Shown: positions 44,401 to 54,366 of the stretch, one piece after another | How positions within the stretch are numbered: the stretch's first letter is position 1 | Layout: the number at the start of each line of letters is the position of its first letter | From: Linyphia triangularis | Lineage: Eukaryota; Arthropoda; Arachnida; Araneae; Linyphiidae | Reading direction: 5' to 3' | DNA: 64,000 bases | Assembly: GCA_963978545.1 (NCBI GenBank) | Contig: OZ021730.1 | Span: forward strand, 6,827,796-6,891,795 | The notes under the pieces: model-generated | Databases searched by the model: none | What the model saw: the letters and a program-made list of their open reading frames with translations, nothing else | Told to the model about the DNA's origin: nothing | Program-made: the position numbers and the translations under genes

Positions 44401-45102
44401 CCAATTTGCCCTATTGTATATGTAAGTAGGTAGGCGGTTGGTCACGCTACTACCTGCATGGGAAATGAGGACAGGGAAGTGATCACTGTTGTGTAGATCA
44501 CTTCCAACAGCAAAATTCAAATATGGAAAAAGTATAGGGGAACAAATGGTTAAGTCAAGTGAATGGAATGTTCTAGTGGGTTCATGAAAATAGGTTTTCT
44601 CCTCGTTATTCAGGAGACAGAGACAGTGATCAGATAACAACTTTTCAATCTGTCTCCCACGAGGGTTCGTATTAGCATTACCCCACATAGTACTGTGTCC
44701 ATTAAAGTCACCGAGCAATAGAAATGGAGCTGGAAGCTGGTCTATCAGATCATTTAGCTCCTCTTGACGGATGATAGCATGTGGCGGTAGGTATAGGCAA
44801 CAGACTGTGAGAAGGGACTGAAAATGAAGTCTCGCAGCCACAGCCTGTAGAGAAGTGCGTAGTGCGAGTACAGTGCTGGGGAAATCGTGAGAAATAAACA
44901 GACATACTCCTCCAGACACTGTATTACCATGGGTAACGTCTTTCCTAATGCAGCTATACCTACGGATCTTAGATGTATATGAATCCTTCAAAAAAGTTTC
45001 TTGAAGGGCCAAACATGCTGGATGGTAAAGTGAAATTATGTTCTTCACATCATCCTTCCTAGACCTAAAACCGCGACAGTTCCAAGAAACAAAAGAAGCC
45101 AT
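41425..45102 (-). CDS. J2-4 ORF2: endonuclease-RT-RNase H polyprotein (1225 aa, intact)
   Basis: Starts at ATG 45102 within TAATG, the last base of the ORF1 stop region being shared, which suggests termination-reinitiation as known for some two-ORF LINEs such as SART1. Endonuclease at ~1-225 (SWNCRG, LALQETFLKDS, GDFNGHSTMWG, SDHFP). RT at ~430-760 (YRPIALTSCLCK, FDIEKAYDHTW, VPQGCVLS, catalytic YVDDL near 664). RNase H from ~963 (FTDGSKAGERVG, YTDSLSSLSSL, CWVPSHMGISGNELAD). C-terminal CDTCRCDLSVAHILISC near 1165. No lesion seen. Confidence 0.94.
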   Translation of the reverse strand: MASFVSWNCRGFRSRKDDVKNIISLYHPACLALQETFLKDSYTSKIRRYSCIRKDVTHGNTVSGGVCLFISHDFPSTVLALRTSLQAVAARLHFQSLLTVCCLYLPPHAIIRQEELNDLIDQLPAPFLLLGDFNGHSTMWGNANTNPRGRQIEKLLSDHCLCLLNNEEKTYFHEPTRTFHSLDLTICSPILFPYLNFAVGSDLHNSDHFPVLISHAGSSVTNRLPTYIYNRANWDKFSELAVITGTMVNSEDVDTAVQNVTEAILNAADSSIPKTSPRTLRHCKPYWNADCQSAYKKQKKLWGIFRRYPTTGNLIAFKKAKASARRVRRQSQKDSWISYVSSITSKTSSKQLWKKVRAANGLYPEYSCPILQTGAAVFSSPKDIANLIGETFESVSSSDSYSPAFLVTKNRAERTGINFKTNIEYSYNCDLKMYELKSALSKAHNTSPGPDGISYQMLCHLSPDSLFNILFLFNRIWKENIFPTLWREATVIPILKPGKDPKDPLNYRPIALTSCLCKTFERIVNARLSYMLEKDGCISPFQSGFRRGRSTLDNIVKLETDIRNAFVQRNHLVSIFFDIEKAYDHTWRYGILQTLFKFGFRVNLPLFIQNFLSSRVFRVRIGTSFSNYFNQSERVPQGCVLSVTLFNLHISNILHVLSPFVHGILYVDDLQISCQGSNMRLIERQLQTAVNRLVEWCEQNGHTLSPSKSSCIHFCRRRGLHPDPEIHIRNSPIPIVNQIRYLGVIFDSKLNFLPHILYLRKKCDRSLNILKVLSNTSWGADRTSLLRIYQSVILSRIDYGCVAYGSAGVSLLRRLDTLHHTAARICSGAFRTSPIESLLTECSLLPLELRRKKLSANYYCRIMPDPFHPLRKLRLDAYLGRLYDARPSNIRPLSERAKSILMDAALSDVVTQTFITQSFPPWDIPSIHFLNPFAMYCKADTAPEILQQIFCDHRCQYADYEAVFTDGSKAGERVGCGTVSNTSTVAFTLNKSCSVFTSEMTAISCALLHISLCHNRKFCVYTDSLSSLSSLEQVKTNSHPLAFDILSKLHTLERKGFTILFCWVPSHMGISGNELADSAAKAASIPLQQPVPYQDIKTSIHKFILSLRQETWDLQVNNKLHFIKNHLRKWPVNPMRRTDVKLTRLRIGHTRLTHRHLLLGEDPPVCDTCRCDLSVAHILISCPKFQSHRLRFFKCTSLSLQDLIGETPHPNLFTFLRSIGFLNHI

Positions 45103-46247
45103 TAATTATTAAAAGAAAATTTTAAAGGAGGGTCGGGATCTTCTTCCAGGGTCACATCGTCATCAGATGGGTATAATTTCACCTCATCTGAATCTCTAAG
45201 AGAGCTAAGGATGTTAAAAGGGTTGGTAGATTTATCTCTTAGAGCAACACCCTTTGCTGATTTTAGCTTTATTGCTTGCAAAGCTTTGGACTTTGCAAGA
45301 GATTTTTTTACTATTGTTGGTTTTTTTACTATTTCTGAAGAAGACGCCCTCTGGGGTAATGTAGTAAGTGGCAAGGAAAGGCTCTCTGTCTGTGTGCTTT
45401 TCTGAGAAACTGACTTTTTACAAGCGTCAGCATATGCAACGCCAACACGAGGAGTCCGGGCTTCTACCTGTTTTCTTGCCTCAAAGTACGTCAAGTTTTG
45501 GTTGGCACGAACGGTTTGTATCTCTTTCTCCTCTATCCACTTGGGACATTTCCGGGAGAAAGATGGATGAGCTCCTTTACAATTGACGCACTTTTCAGGT
45601 AGGTTGCATGTACTACTACCGTGGCCACTTCCTGCACAGCGTGCACAGATTTCAATTTCCCCGCGGCAAGCCGTTTGGGAATGCCCAAATCTTTGGCATT
45701 TAAAGCAGCGAAGTGGGTTCGGTATGTACGGGCGGATTTTGCAGTTTAGATACCCGGCCTTAACGTGTGTTGGCAAAGTGGGAAGATCAAAGGTCAAGAT
45801 CAGATGTTTGGTAGGCAAGATATTCCCATCTTTGCGTATAGTTATGCGATGCACTGCTGAGACTTGTTGGTCACGAAGATGGTCCAAGATCTCTTTCTCC
45901 GTTGTATGAAAGAGATCACTCTCAGAAATTACACCACGAGATTTGTTAAGAGAGCCGTGTTTAGTTACAGTAACGGGAAAGGTTCCAAAAGCCACTATTT
46001 TTAAAATGTTTTCAGCCTGAGTGTGGTTTTTTGCTTCAACTAAAAGGTCACCAGACCTTAGTTTTTTTACTGAAGCTACGTCTCCAATGTAGGACTTAAG
46101 TACTTTTTCTATTAAGAAAGGAGATACCTTTTCAAAGGAACCCTCCTCTCTATGAATAATGAAGAATTTAGCGTTAAGTTGATTTGGAATGATAGGTCCT
46201 TGTTGCTCCCCTCGAGGGGGAGAAGAGAAAGAAGATTTTTTTGCCAT
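45102..46247 (-). CDS. J2-4 ORF1: gag-like nucleic-acid-binding protein (intact)
   Basis: 381 codons from ATG 46247 (MAKKSSFSSPPRGEQ). The frame remains open to 46328 through conserved leader sequence, where only a TTG is available. It has an RRM-like N-terminal half (FFIIHREEGSFEKVSPF, KKLRSGDLLVEAKN, HLILTFDLPTLPTH), then knuckles CFKCQRFGHSQTAC, CARCAGSGHGSSTC and CVNCKGAHPSFSRKC. A Lys/Ser region and acidic EEDPDPPLKFSFNN end follow. Stop TAA overlaps the ORF2 ATG. Confidence 0.91.
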   Translation of the reverse strand: MAKKSSFSSPPRGEQQGPIIPNQLNAKFFIIHREEGSFEKVSPFLIEKVLKSYIGDVASVKKLRSGDLLVEAKNHTQAENILKIVAFGTFPVTVTKHGSLNKSRGVISESDLFHTTEKEILDHLRDQQVSAVHRITIRKDGNILPTKHLILTFDLPTLPTHVKAGYLNCKIRPYIPNPLRCFKCQRFGHSQTACRGEIEICARCAGSGHGSSTCNLPEKCVNCKGAHPSFSRKCPKWIEEKEIQTVRANQNLTYFEARKQVEARTPRVGVAYADACKKSVSQKSTQTESLSLPLTTLPQRASSSEIVKKPTIVKKSLAKSKALQAIKLKSAKGVALRDKSTNPFNILSSLRDSDEVKLYPSDDDVTLEEDPDPPLKFSFNN

Positions 46248-46881
46248 AAGAAATAGAAATAATAATTCGGGCACTAGAGTCCCACCCACCATGGAGTCCT
46301 CATTATCGGGGATAGAGCCTGCCGGCAAGCAACAAAAATCATAAAATAAAACAAAATATCAACAAAACTGTTACGCACAGCATGACTCTACCGGGTTAAC
46401 CAGTGCCTATACGCAAGCAGTCCATCTCTGAAGAAGTCTCCACCCTTTACGAGATTCCCAGCAAATGGACTGATCACTTGATCCCTAGCCGCCGACGAAG
46501 TCGGACGACCAGCCGATTGATGCACACGGGACCAATGTGCACCTCCCGTTTATCTGAAGCAAGGGCCAAAGTAGTGTATTGGGGCAGTATGTCGTCCCTC
46601 AACTACCAGGATCCCCCTTTCCAAAGACACGGGTCTCCACGCACGGCAAACACGTGGGTGATTTAATCCCCGAGAGAAGCTGATGGCAACAGAGCGGCAC
46701 AAAGCTTCTCAAGGGGAGCCCTCACCTCTGAAGAGGTAACCACAACGAGGGAAGGAAAAGAAGCCACACAATAAATACAGAACCCAAAAAAGAAGGTAAA
46801 ACAGAAGGAGGGATAGATCACTGGGGCGCCCCGGGGTTGTGAAGCCCGTATTTACTTTGAGAAAGTAAACCCCCTGAGGGG
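46248..46881 (-). promoter_or_regulatory. J2-4 5' leader (shared LINE 5'UTR module)
   Basis: Leader of an intact J2 copy. It shares a specific variant with J2-1 (CAAGCAGTCCATCTCTGAAG in place of CGAACGACTCGTCCCTG), so two leader subtypes exist within J2. Confidence 0.77.
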
Positions 46882-49537
46882 TAAAAAACCTTTGATATGA
46901 TGGATTAAAAACATGATCTGAAAGTGGATGTGATGTATTGCTTTTAATTTTAAAATATTGTTTTAAGCACAGTTTTTCTCTTCTCAGTTTCAAAGGGTGT
47001 TCCATGCAAGTTACTAGAAGGCTTGGACGTGGCGATGTACGGAAAGCTCCTGATGACACACGAAGACCAGAATGGTGAACGGGGTCAAGGAGTTCTAAAG
47101 CCGATTTTCTGGCCGATCCGTACACCACCGAGCCATAGTCAAGTTTCGAACGTACTAGGCATCTGTAAATCCGTAACATAGAGGTAGTATCTGCTCCCCA
47201 GGAAGTGTTTGAAAGCACTCTCAGAAGGTTCAGAGTTCTGTTGCACTTGATCTTTAGTTGTTTGATATGAGGCAGGAAAGTGAGCTTTGAATCAAATACG
47301 ACACCAAGGAATTTCGTTTCGGGAACGACAGGTATCTGTATTCCATTAAGAAAGAGTTCAGGGTCATTATGTAGCTCACGTTTCCTGCAGAAGTGCATTG
47401 CAACTGTTTTTTGTGTGGAAAAAACAAACCCATTTTGGTTGGCCCACTCTGTTAACCTTCTGATGGCAAGTTGGATATGTCGCTCAAGAAGCGACATGTT
47501 TATCGAGGCACATGAGATCATCAAATCATCAACGAAAAGGGAGCCAGACACTGCAGGTGGTAGGCAGGTCAAAATTTCATTAACTTTGATGATAAATAAT
47601 GCACAACTCAAAACACTTCCTTGGGGGACGCCTTGCTCTTGAATAAATTCATCAGAGAAGGTTGTATTAACACGCACTTGGAAGACTCTCCGTTCAAGAA
47701 AGTTTTGAATAAAAATTGGCAAATGGCCTCGGAGTCCCAATTTGTGGACATCCCGAAGGATCCCATATCTCCAAGTGCGGTCATAAGCTTTCTCCATGTC
47801 AAAGAACCCAGACACCAAATGGTTCTTCTTGACAAACGCTTCTCGAATAGATGTTTCAAGCATGAGAAGATTGTCGACGGTGCTACGGCCGCGACGAAAG
47901 CCACTTTGAAACCGAGAGAGATTATGATTAGATTCAAGATAAAAAAGAAGACGTGCATTGACCATCTTCTCAAAGAGTTTGCAAAAACAACTAGTCAATG
48001 CAATTGGACGGTAACTAGAGGGATTCTTGGGGTCTTTTCCAGGTTTGACTATAGGTATGACAAGAGCTCGTTGCCATAAGGAAGGAAATTTATTCTCAAC
48101 CCAGATTCGATTGAAAAGCCTTAGTATAAGCTTGAGCTGGAGTGGATGCATGTGTGTTAACATACTGTAATGGACTTCGTCAGGCCCAACAGCCGAGTTG
48201 CGAGTACTAGAAAGAGCTTTCATTAACTCGGCCATTGAGAAGTCAGCATTATAGTCCTCGATGTTAGAGGAAGAAAAGTTTATAGTTGTTCTCTCAGCTC
48301 GAAGCCTATACGAGGCAAACGGCTCTTTATAGTCAGCATTGCTGGAAACACCAGCAAATGCGCTGGCAAGAGTATTAGCAATGTCTTTAGGGTCTGAAAC
48401 AGTTCCATGAAGATCCTCAAGGATGGATATGGAATAACTAGGATAGTTTCCTTTAATCTTGTTAACCTTGTTCCAGACCCTTTTTGACGATGTGGTACAA
48501 GTGATGGTACTAACATACTTCTGCCAAGAATCCCTCTGGCTCCGTCGACGGATGCTTCGAGCCGTTGCCCGAGCACGCTTGAAAACAATAAGGTTGGCTT
48601 CGGTGGGACATCGACGGAATGCACCCCAAGCCTTCCTCTGTTGTTTATGGGCCATCTTACAATCGTGGTTCCACCACGGTTTAGGTTGCCTCGGTAGGAT
48701 TGATGAAATGGGAATAGAAATACGAGCAGATTCTAAAATGGCATTTGTAATAGATGTTACAGCATCATCAATATCACTTTGGTCCACCATCTCTTCAGAT
48801 ATGTCAAAAGAACAAGAAAACAGATCCCAATCCGCCGCTTCAAAACGAAATCGAGGTAGGCGGGTGGCAGGAGCAGTCCTGTTTCCTGAAAATTTTAACC
48901 ATACAGGAAAATGATCGCTGTTAAAAATATCACTTCCAACATGGAAGGTCCAGAATGGTAAAAGAGATGGTGAACACAAAGCAAGATCAATAGAATGGAA
49001 ACTCCTCGTTGGGGCGTGGAAGTATGTTTTTTGACCATCGTTCAAAAGACAGAGATTTTGGTCATCAATGAACTTCTCAATTTGACTTCCACGGATGTTA
49101 GTATCTGGACTACCCCAAAGAGGGCTGTGTCCATTAAAATCACCAATTAAAATAAAAGGTGACGGAAGGTGGTCGCACAACCTGTTGAGATCTGCTTGTT
49201 GAATAGTTTTGTTAGGGGGCAGGTAAATAGAGCATATGGTGACTAGAGTCTTAAAATTGACCCTAGCTGCAACAGCTTGCAAATTTGTCGTGAGGGGCAG
49301 CGGGTAAAATGGGGAGCTGTTGGAGATGAAAATTGCTACCCCACCGCTGGCTCTATCACCACTAATGTAATCCCTTCGAAGAGGGGTATACCCCTTAATT
49401 TGAGAACTCTGGAAAGGTTTTAATAGAGTTTCCTGCAAGCAGAAACACACATGTTGTTTTTCATCAATCATGTGTTTAATGTCAACCGAGTTATGGTGGA
49501 ATCCACGACAGTTCCATGAAAAAAGACTGATGGCCAT
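46882..49537 (-). pseudogene. J1-3 ORF2: endonuclease and RT, truncated before RNase H
   Basis: Starts MAISLFSWNCRGFHHN at 49537 in TAATG overlap with ORF1. The endonuclease has LQETLLKPFQ, GDFNGHSPLWG and SDHFP. The reverse transcriptase has SYRPIALTSCFCK, FDMEKAYDRTW, GVPQGSVLS and FVDDLMIS. About 885 codons are open. After HVFNPSYQRF the reading runs into J2-4 leader, and further residues are artefact. RNase H and the C-terminal zinc motif are absent. Confidence 0.88.
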
Positions 49538-50772
49538 TAAGTAGAGTTAGGGTGAGGAAAGTCGATTAGCGTTTTCGGTTTACGAAGCTGGAGAGGAGCT
49601 TCTAAACCTTTGTCGACCTCCATTTCTCCTGTTTCATCTACTTCAGAATTATTTTTGATTTTTCCATTTTCTTCTGTTTGTCTTGTAACTTTTAATTTTT
49701 TATTTGCGGTATCTGTGAGAAGCAAAGTTTTTGATAGCGGTCCAGGTTTTTTATGTGTTGTATCTATTTGTTGTTGAGATGGGGGCTGGATTTTTGTTTT
49801 GGGCTGTTTTTTTGGGCTTTGAGATGAAGGTGGTTGTGAATTAGTGCTTTGAGTGGATTTTGAAGTTGATGGGTTAGATATAGGAGCACGGGATGTACCG
49901 GTTTGGGTTCCTATGGAACGTGTGGTAGGTTTTACTGCATCTGAATAGGAGGTACCTGGTTTCGGTGTTTTAATTTCGACTTGCTTTTTGGCTTCATGAT
50001 AGGTGATATTTTGGGATGTTCGCACTTCTTGAATCAGTTTCTCTTTTCCCCACTGCGGACATTGTCTGGAGTTGGCTGAGTGTGCGCCTTCACAGTTTAA
50101 GCATTTCAGTGGAAGAGAACAAGATTCAAACGAGTGGCCAACTGTCGAACATCTCGAGCAAGTCTGTTGGCCATGGCAGGAGTTCTTAGAATGGCCATAT
50201 TTTTGGCAATTAAAACACCGTAAGGGATTTGGGATAAAAGGGCGGACTTTACAGTTTAAGTATCCAGCTTTGATGTGAGTGGGTAAGTCTGGTCTATTGA
50301 AAGTTAGGATCAAGTGTTTTGTTTTAATAATGACGTCATCTCTTTTGATGGTGATTCTTCTCGCATTAGTGACACCTTGAGAAGCGAGTTCTGCCTCAAT
50401 TTCAATTTCATTAACGTCCTGGAGGTCAGACTCGGAGATGACGCCACGGGATGAATTTAAAGAATTATGAGGTGAGACTGAGATGGATATAGTTCCCATC
50501 TGTTTGGCAGAGAGTAATGATTTAGATTGTGTTGCAGTAGATGTTTCAATTAAATAGTCACCAGATTTAAGTTTTTTTACTGATTTCGGATTGCCGCATA
50601 TTCCTTGTAAACCTTTTTGTATATAGAATGGGGACATAGTACCTAGTATATTTTGAGGAGAAGTAATAATCAGAAATTTAGGAATGGATTGTGTAGATGC
50701 ATATGTATTGTTCAAGTTACAAGACTGAGGATTTATGCCTCCTGTGGGGCTTAAAGAAGAAGAGAAAGCCAT
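49537..50772 (-). CDS. J1-3 ORF1: gag-like protein with three zinc knuckles
   Basis: 411 codons from ATG 50772 (MAFSSSLSPTGGINPQ), open upstream to 50841. RRM-like region (FLIITSPQNILGTMSPF, KKLKSGDYLIETS, HLILTFNRPDLPTH). Knuckles CFNCQKYGHSKNSC, CSRCSTVGHSFESC and CLNCEGAHSANSRQC. A Ser/Thr/Gln/Pro-rich linker (SKSTQSTNSQPPSSQSP) precedes an acidic VDETGEMEVD. Intact frame. More divergent than the J1-1/J1-2 pair. Confidence 0.87.
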   Translation of the reverse strand: MAFSSSLSPTGGINPQSCNLNNTYASTQSIPKFLIITSPQNILGTMSPFYIQKGLQGICGNPKSVKKLKSGDYLIETSTATQSKSLLSAKQMGTISISVSPHNSLNSSRGVISESDLQDVNEIEIEAELASQGVTNARRITIKRDDVIIKTKHLILTFNRPDLPTHIKAGYLNCKVRPFIPNPLRCFNCQKYGHSKNSCHGQQTCSRCSTVGHSFESCSLPLKCLNCEGAHSANSRQCPQWGKEKLIQEVRTSQNITYHEAKKQVEIKTPKPGTSYSDAVKPTTRSIGTQTGTSRAPISNPSTSKSTQSTNSQPPSSQSPKKQPKTKIQPPSQQQIDTTHKKPGPLSKTLLLTDTANKKLKVTRQTEENGKIKNNSEVDETGEMEVDKGLEAPLQLRKPKTLIDFPHPNST

Positions 50773-51425
50773 ATTTTGGAATGAAAGAAAACTCGACGTA
50801 CACCCCCGCCCACCACCGAGCCCAACATGAGTAGCAGACATTGGGCCCGCTAAGGGGTAATACGCCGAGGTCGTTCTGAGCAGTCAGGGCGTGGCTCCCC
50901 AAGGCCAACCACCTTTGGGCACCATGACCAACCCAGTCCTAACCCTTCAGCAGTCAGCAACCCGGAAGTTCTGTTACCACCAGCCGATTGACAGAGCCGG
51001 GCCGTACTCTGCCTCCCGTTTCGGCCGAAGCGTGGGCCAAAGGGAACGCAGCAGCGCCCCCAGGAAACTAATCACCTGCCCTGAAATGGGACGCCACAGG
51101 ATCCCCAGGATCCCATTTTCCGGCCTTACAGGTCACCGCACACGGCAAACGTGCAGGCCATTAAATTGGCAAAAGGAAAATAACCAAACAGCAATGGAAA
51201 AATCAAACAGACAAAATGCAACCAAACACTGGAAAAAACACAAATAACTAAGAATGGTTAAAAAACAAAATAAGAAGTAAGGCACAAACACAACATAATC
51301 AACTAAAAGCAGTGCACAAGGTAGGGCCTTCGCAAAAAAGGAAAGGAAAGAAAAATGCTAGGGCCCAGCTAGGGTACCTCGGGTTTGCCAAGCCCGTACT
51401 CACAAAAAGTGAGCCCCCGAGGGGG
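50773..51425 (-). promoter_or_regulatory. J1-3 5' leader, divergent form
   Basis: Only partly alignable with the common leader, but keeps the outline: outer palindrome CCCCCTCGGGGG, then CTCACtttttGTGAG, then CGGGCTTGGCAAACCCG. Both stem strands differ from the common leader in a compensatory way. Confidence 0.7.
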
Positions 51426-54366
51426 ATCACGATGAGTGACCACAACCGCATGGACTTCGTGCTGACTTCGGCTGGCCCGACAGCACAAAGACATCGAACT
51501 TGCTGGAAGCTGGAGAACCTACGATGGCTGGAACTTCGAGCGGGCATGAGGAGGATGCTGTCAAGAGAACATGACGAGGAGAGCTCTATTGATGAGCAAA
51601 TCATTAGGACGCAGAGGGAATTGATAACCTTTTATGCCAAGTATCGCATTAAGAGTGCAAGGGGCAGAACCTCGGCGATATGGTGGACGCAGGAGCTCAG
51701 AGTGCTGAGGAGCCGAGTGCGGGCTCTCAGAAGAAGGACTCAGGCAGAGCGGGATCCCCAGTGCAGAACAGCGCGGGTGGACGTCTTCAAACGAGAGAGG
51801 GCGAAGTACAAAAGACTTCTCGTCCAAACGGGCACAATTCAAACGCTACTTGGACCAAGTGACCACGGGGAGTGCTTTTGGCCACTTACCTATTTACCAC
51901 TTAGCTAGGGGCAAGTGCGCCAGTCCGGATGTTCAGACCATCCGACTAGGAGACGGGACCCTCACCTCCTCCGTTGCTGGCAGCGTGAGGAGCATTCTGA
52001 ATCACCACTTCCAAACTCAGGAAGTCGAAGAGGTCCGGGAGCCAACCCGGAGCAGAGGAAGATACGAAAAGGACTTCACCGCAGCTGAGGTGGAGTTCAC
52101 GATTGAGTGCATGGACCCCAGTAAAGCCCCGGGACCAGACGGCATCACTCTTGGCATTTTCCGAGAATTGTTTTTGGCCGACAGGGACTGGTTCACGGGG
52201 ATACTAAGTGACTGTTGGAGAAAGGGCTACTTCCCTGATTGCTGGAAAGAGGCCAACGTCATCCTTCAGCTCCCGAAGGACGGAAAGGACCTGGCGGACC
52301 CATCGGGATACCGTCCGATCTGTCTTCTCCCGGTTTGGGGAAAGGTTCTCGATAAGCTGACCTGCAGTAGGCTGAGCCATTTCATGGAGCAACAAGATCC
52401 GCTCCATGACAATCAGTACGGATTCCGTAAAGGAAGAAGTACTGGAATGGCTCTAGCTAAGCTTGTTGACTCTGTGACGGAGGCGAAGAGTAAGGGCAAA
52501 GTGACCTGTGCTGTTTCCTTGGATGTCCAGAACGCATTCAACTCGGTGCGCAGCCAGGATATTCTGAAGATGCTAAGGAAAAGAGGGACCCCAGTCCGAG
52601 TCTTTCGGATGATTAAGAGCTTCCTTGAAGGAAGAACGATATCTCATGAGAGCATTGACTGCACCCTCACATACAATGTGGGAGTTCCCCAGGGGTCAAG
52701 CCTGGGACCCACACTCTGGCTGTTGGTGGCGGACGAGTTGCTCCAGAGGTTTACACATGGTGAGGACTGTTGGGTTTAGATCTTTGCAGATGACATTCTC
52801 CTCATCATGAGAGCAAAGGCCTCCTATTTGTTCACGGCCATGGCGGTGGGACCAATGGGCATTATTGAAGACTGGGCAAGTGACTTTGGATTGCGATTCA
52901 GCAAACCCAAGTCCAGCTTCTTAATGTTCCCAGTCAAAAAGGAAATTACCCACATCCCGGGTATCAGGCTCGGTGGGGAGCGGATTAAAAACGTCAAGGA
53001 GATGAAATACCTCGGTATTCTCATCGACCAGCGACTATCCTGGATCAACCACTTCAAGGAGGTGAGAGAGAAGGCGGAGCGATTTGGCAACAAATTGCTC
53101 CGGTTTACCCGGGCCACTCGGGGCATTAAACCGGAGGTGACTAAGATGATGTACCTCGATGGGACTGAGAAACTTATCCTCTACGGCTGTGAGGTTTGGT
53201 TCAAAAACACAGTCCGTATGAGGAACCAACTCAACGCCATCCAAAGGTCGGCACTGCTCAAAATCACAAAGTGCTACAAGTCTACCTCCACGGACGCCCT
53301 GCAGGTAATTGCGGGTTGCGTTCCGGCGGACATTAAGGCTTTGTACACTAAGCGTGCCTTCGACCTCAAGCAGGGTATTCAACCCTACATGCTCAATGGC
53401 AGGACCATTGGCATGGATGATTGCCAAATTGTCAAGAAGGTTACTCCAGCTCCTTGGGACCTGAGACGTTTTGAGTTTGATCTTGCTGGAGACTTAAACA
53501 AGGAGATAACCATATTTACGGATGGATCGAAGTTGAATAACAAGGTTGGAGGAGGCCTGGCCTGCTTCGACAAAGGAAGACTCTGCCTCTCGGACACATT
53601 TAGACTCAACGACGAAGCAACCGTCTTCAATGCGGAAGCACTGGCTCTGCTGAGGGCGGTTGCTACTGCCCAAAGCCTCGACCGAGGAGAAACCCACATC
53701 TTCTCGGACTCGAGGTCTGCGCTCCAAGCGCTCCGTCGGTTGAGTCCGTCTGATGAGATTTCGAACAGAACCCGGGCACTACTCCGGAGCTCGAGCCTTG
53801 ATGTCAGACTCCACTGGATCAAGGTTCATGTTGGACACTCCGGCAATGAAAAGGCCGATGAACTGGCGAAAGAGGCCACTCGAAGAGCAGCGGTTGACGA
53901 AGACGTCAAGGTCCCGCTCTCTGCGATCAAATATGAAATGCGTTGTGACATGATGAAGGACTGGCAGACCCGTTGGGACCTGACAGACCACGGGCTGCCA
54001 GTTTATGAGGTCTACAGTAGGGTCAATACCCACAGGTGCCTGGGGGACTTCTTCGTGAACCAAGTGCTCACTGGGCATGGAGTCTTCCCAGTGCACCAAA
54101 ATAGGCTCTTCGGCAAGACCAGCTTGTGTTGGTGTGGAGAGCATGGCTCTGTTCTCCACATCATACTACAATGCGCCCTCTTTGATGACCTAAGGAGGAA
54201 GTTCTTCCCGGCGAACCACGCCGGGTTGACGGTTGCCGACCTGGCAAGAAGGAAGACCCTCTACCCCGGGATCCGCAGAATCATCGGGGCAGCAATGCAG
54301 AAGCAGGAGGAAGCAGCAGCGGCGGTGGCGACAAGTGACGGCAAGGATGACGGCGACGACAGATGA
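51426..54366 (+). pseudogene. R1-6 ORF2: RT and RNase H with one frameshift and one stop
   Basis: Starts in the SDHNRMDF end of the endonuclease. A basic linker (RVRALRRRTQAERD) follows. A one-base shift occurs near 51830, after YKRLLV, with the frame resumed at KRAQFKRYLDQVTTGSAFG. RT motifs are KAPGPDGITLG, GYRPICLLPVWGKVLD, YGFRKGRSTGMAL, SLDVQNAFNSVR and GVPQGSSLGPTLW, then TAG at 52777-52779 just before the catalytic FADDI. RNase H follows from ~53515 (IFTDGSKLNNKVGGG, FSDSRSALQAL, HWIKVHVGHSGNEKAD). The C-terminus has CWCGEHGSVLHIILQC and ends at TGA 54364-54366. Confidence 0.88.

Larger units (their letters stand above)
41219..46881 (-). mobile_element. J2-4: full-length, apparently intact I/Jockey-like element
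   Basis: 5663 bp with CAAA-type tail, 3' hairpin, both ORFs open, a full leader and CCCCTCAGGGG end. It is the reference for family J2. No TSD is visible because the left flank is R1-5 and the right flank is the coding sequence of J1-3, whose 3' portion is missing. Confidence 0.93.
46882..51425 (-). mobile_element. J1-3: divergent J1-type element lacking RNase H and 3' end
   Basis: 5' leader (divergent), ORF1 and ORF2 through the RT are present. The 3' part ends abruptly at 46882 against the 5' end of J2-4. The expected remainder is not found left of J2-4, so it was deleted. The right flank at 51426 is R1-6. The protein is clearly J1-like (SWNCRGFHHNSVDIKH) but more distant than J1-1 and J1-2. 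Confidence 0.88.

Noticed and set aside
46709..46881. Extension of J1-3 ORF2 by ~58 codons to 46709
   Set aside because: This stretch is the J2-4 leader read in a chance open frame after the junction at 46882.
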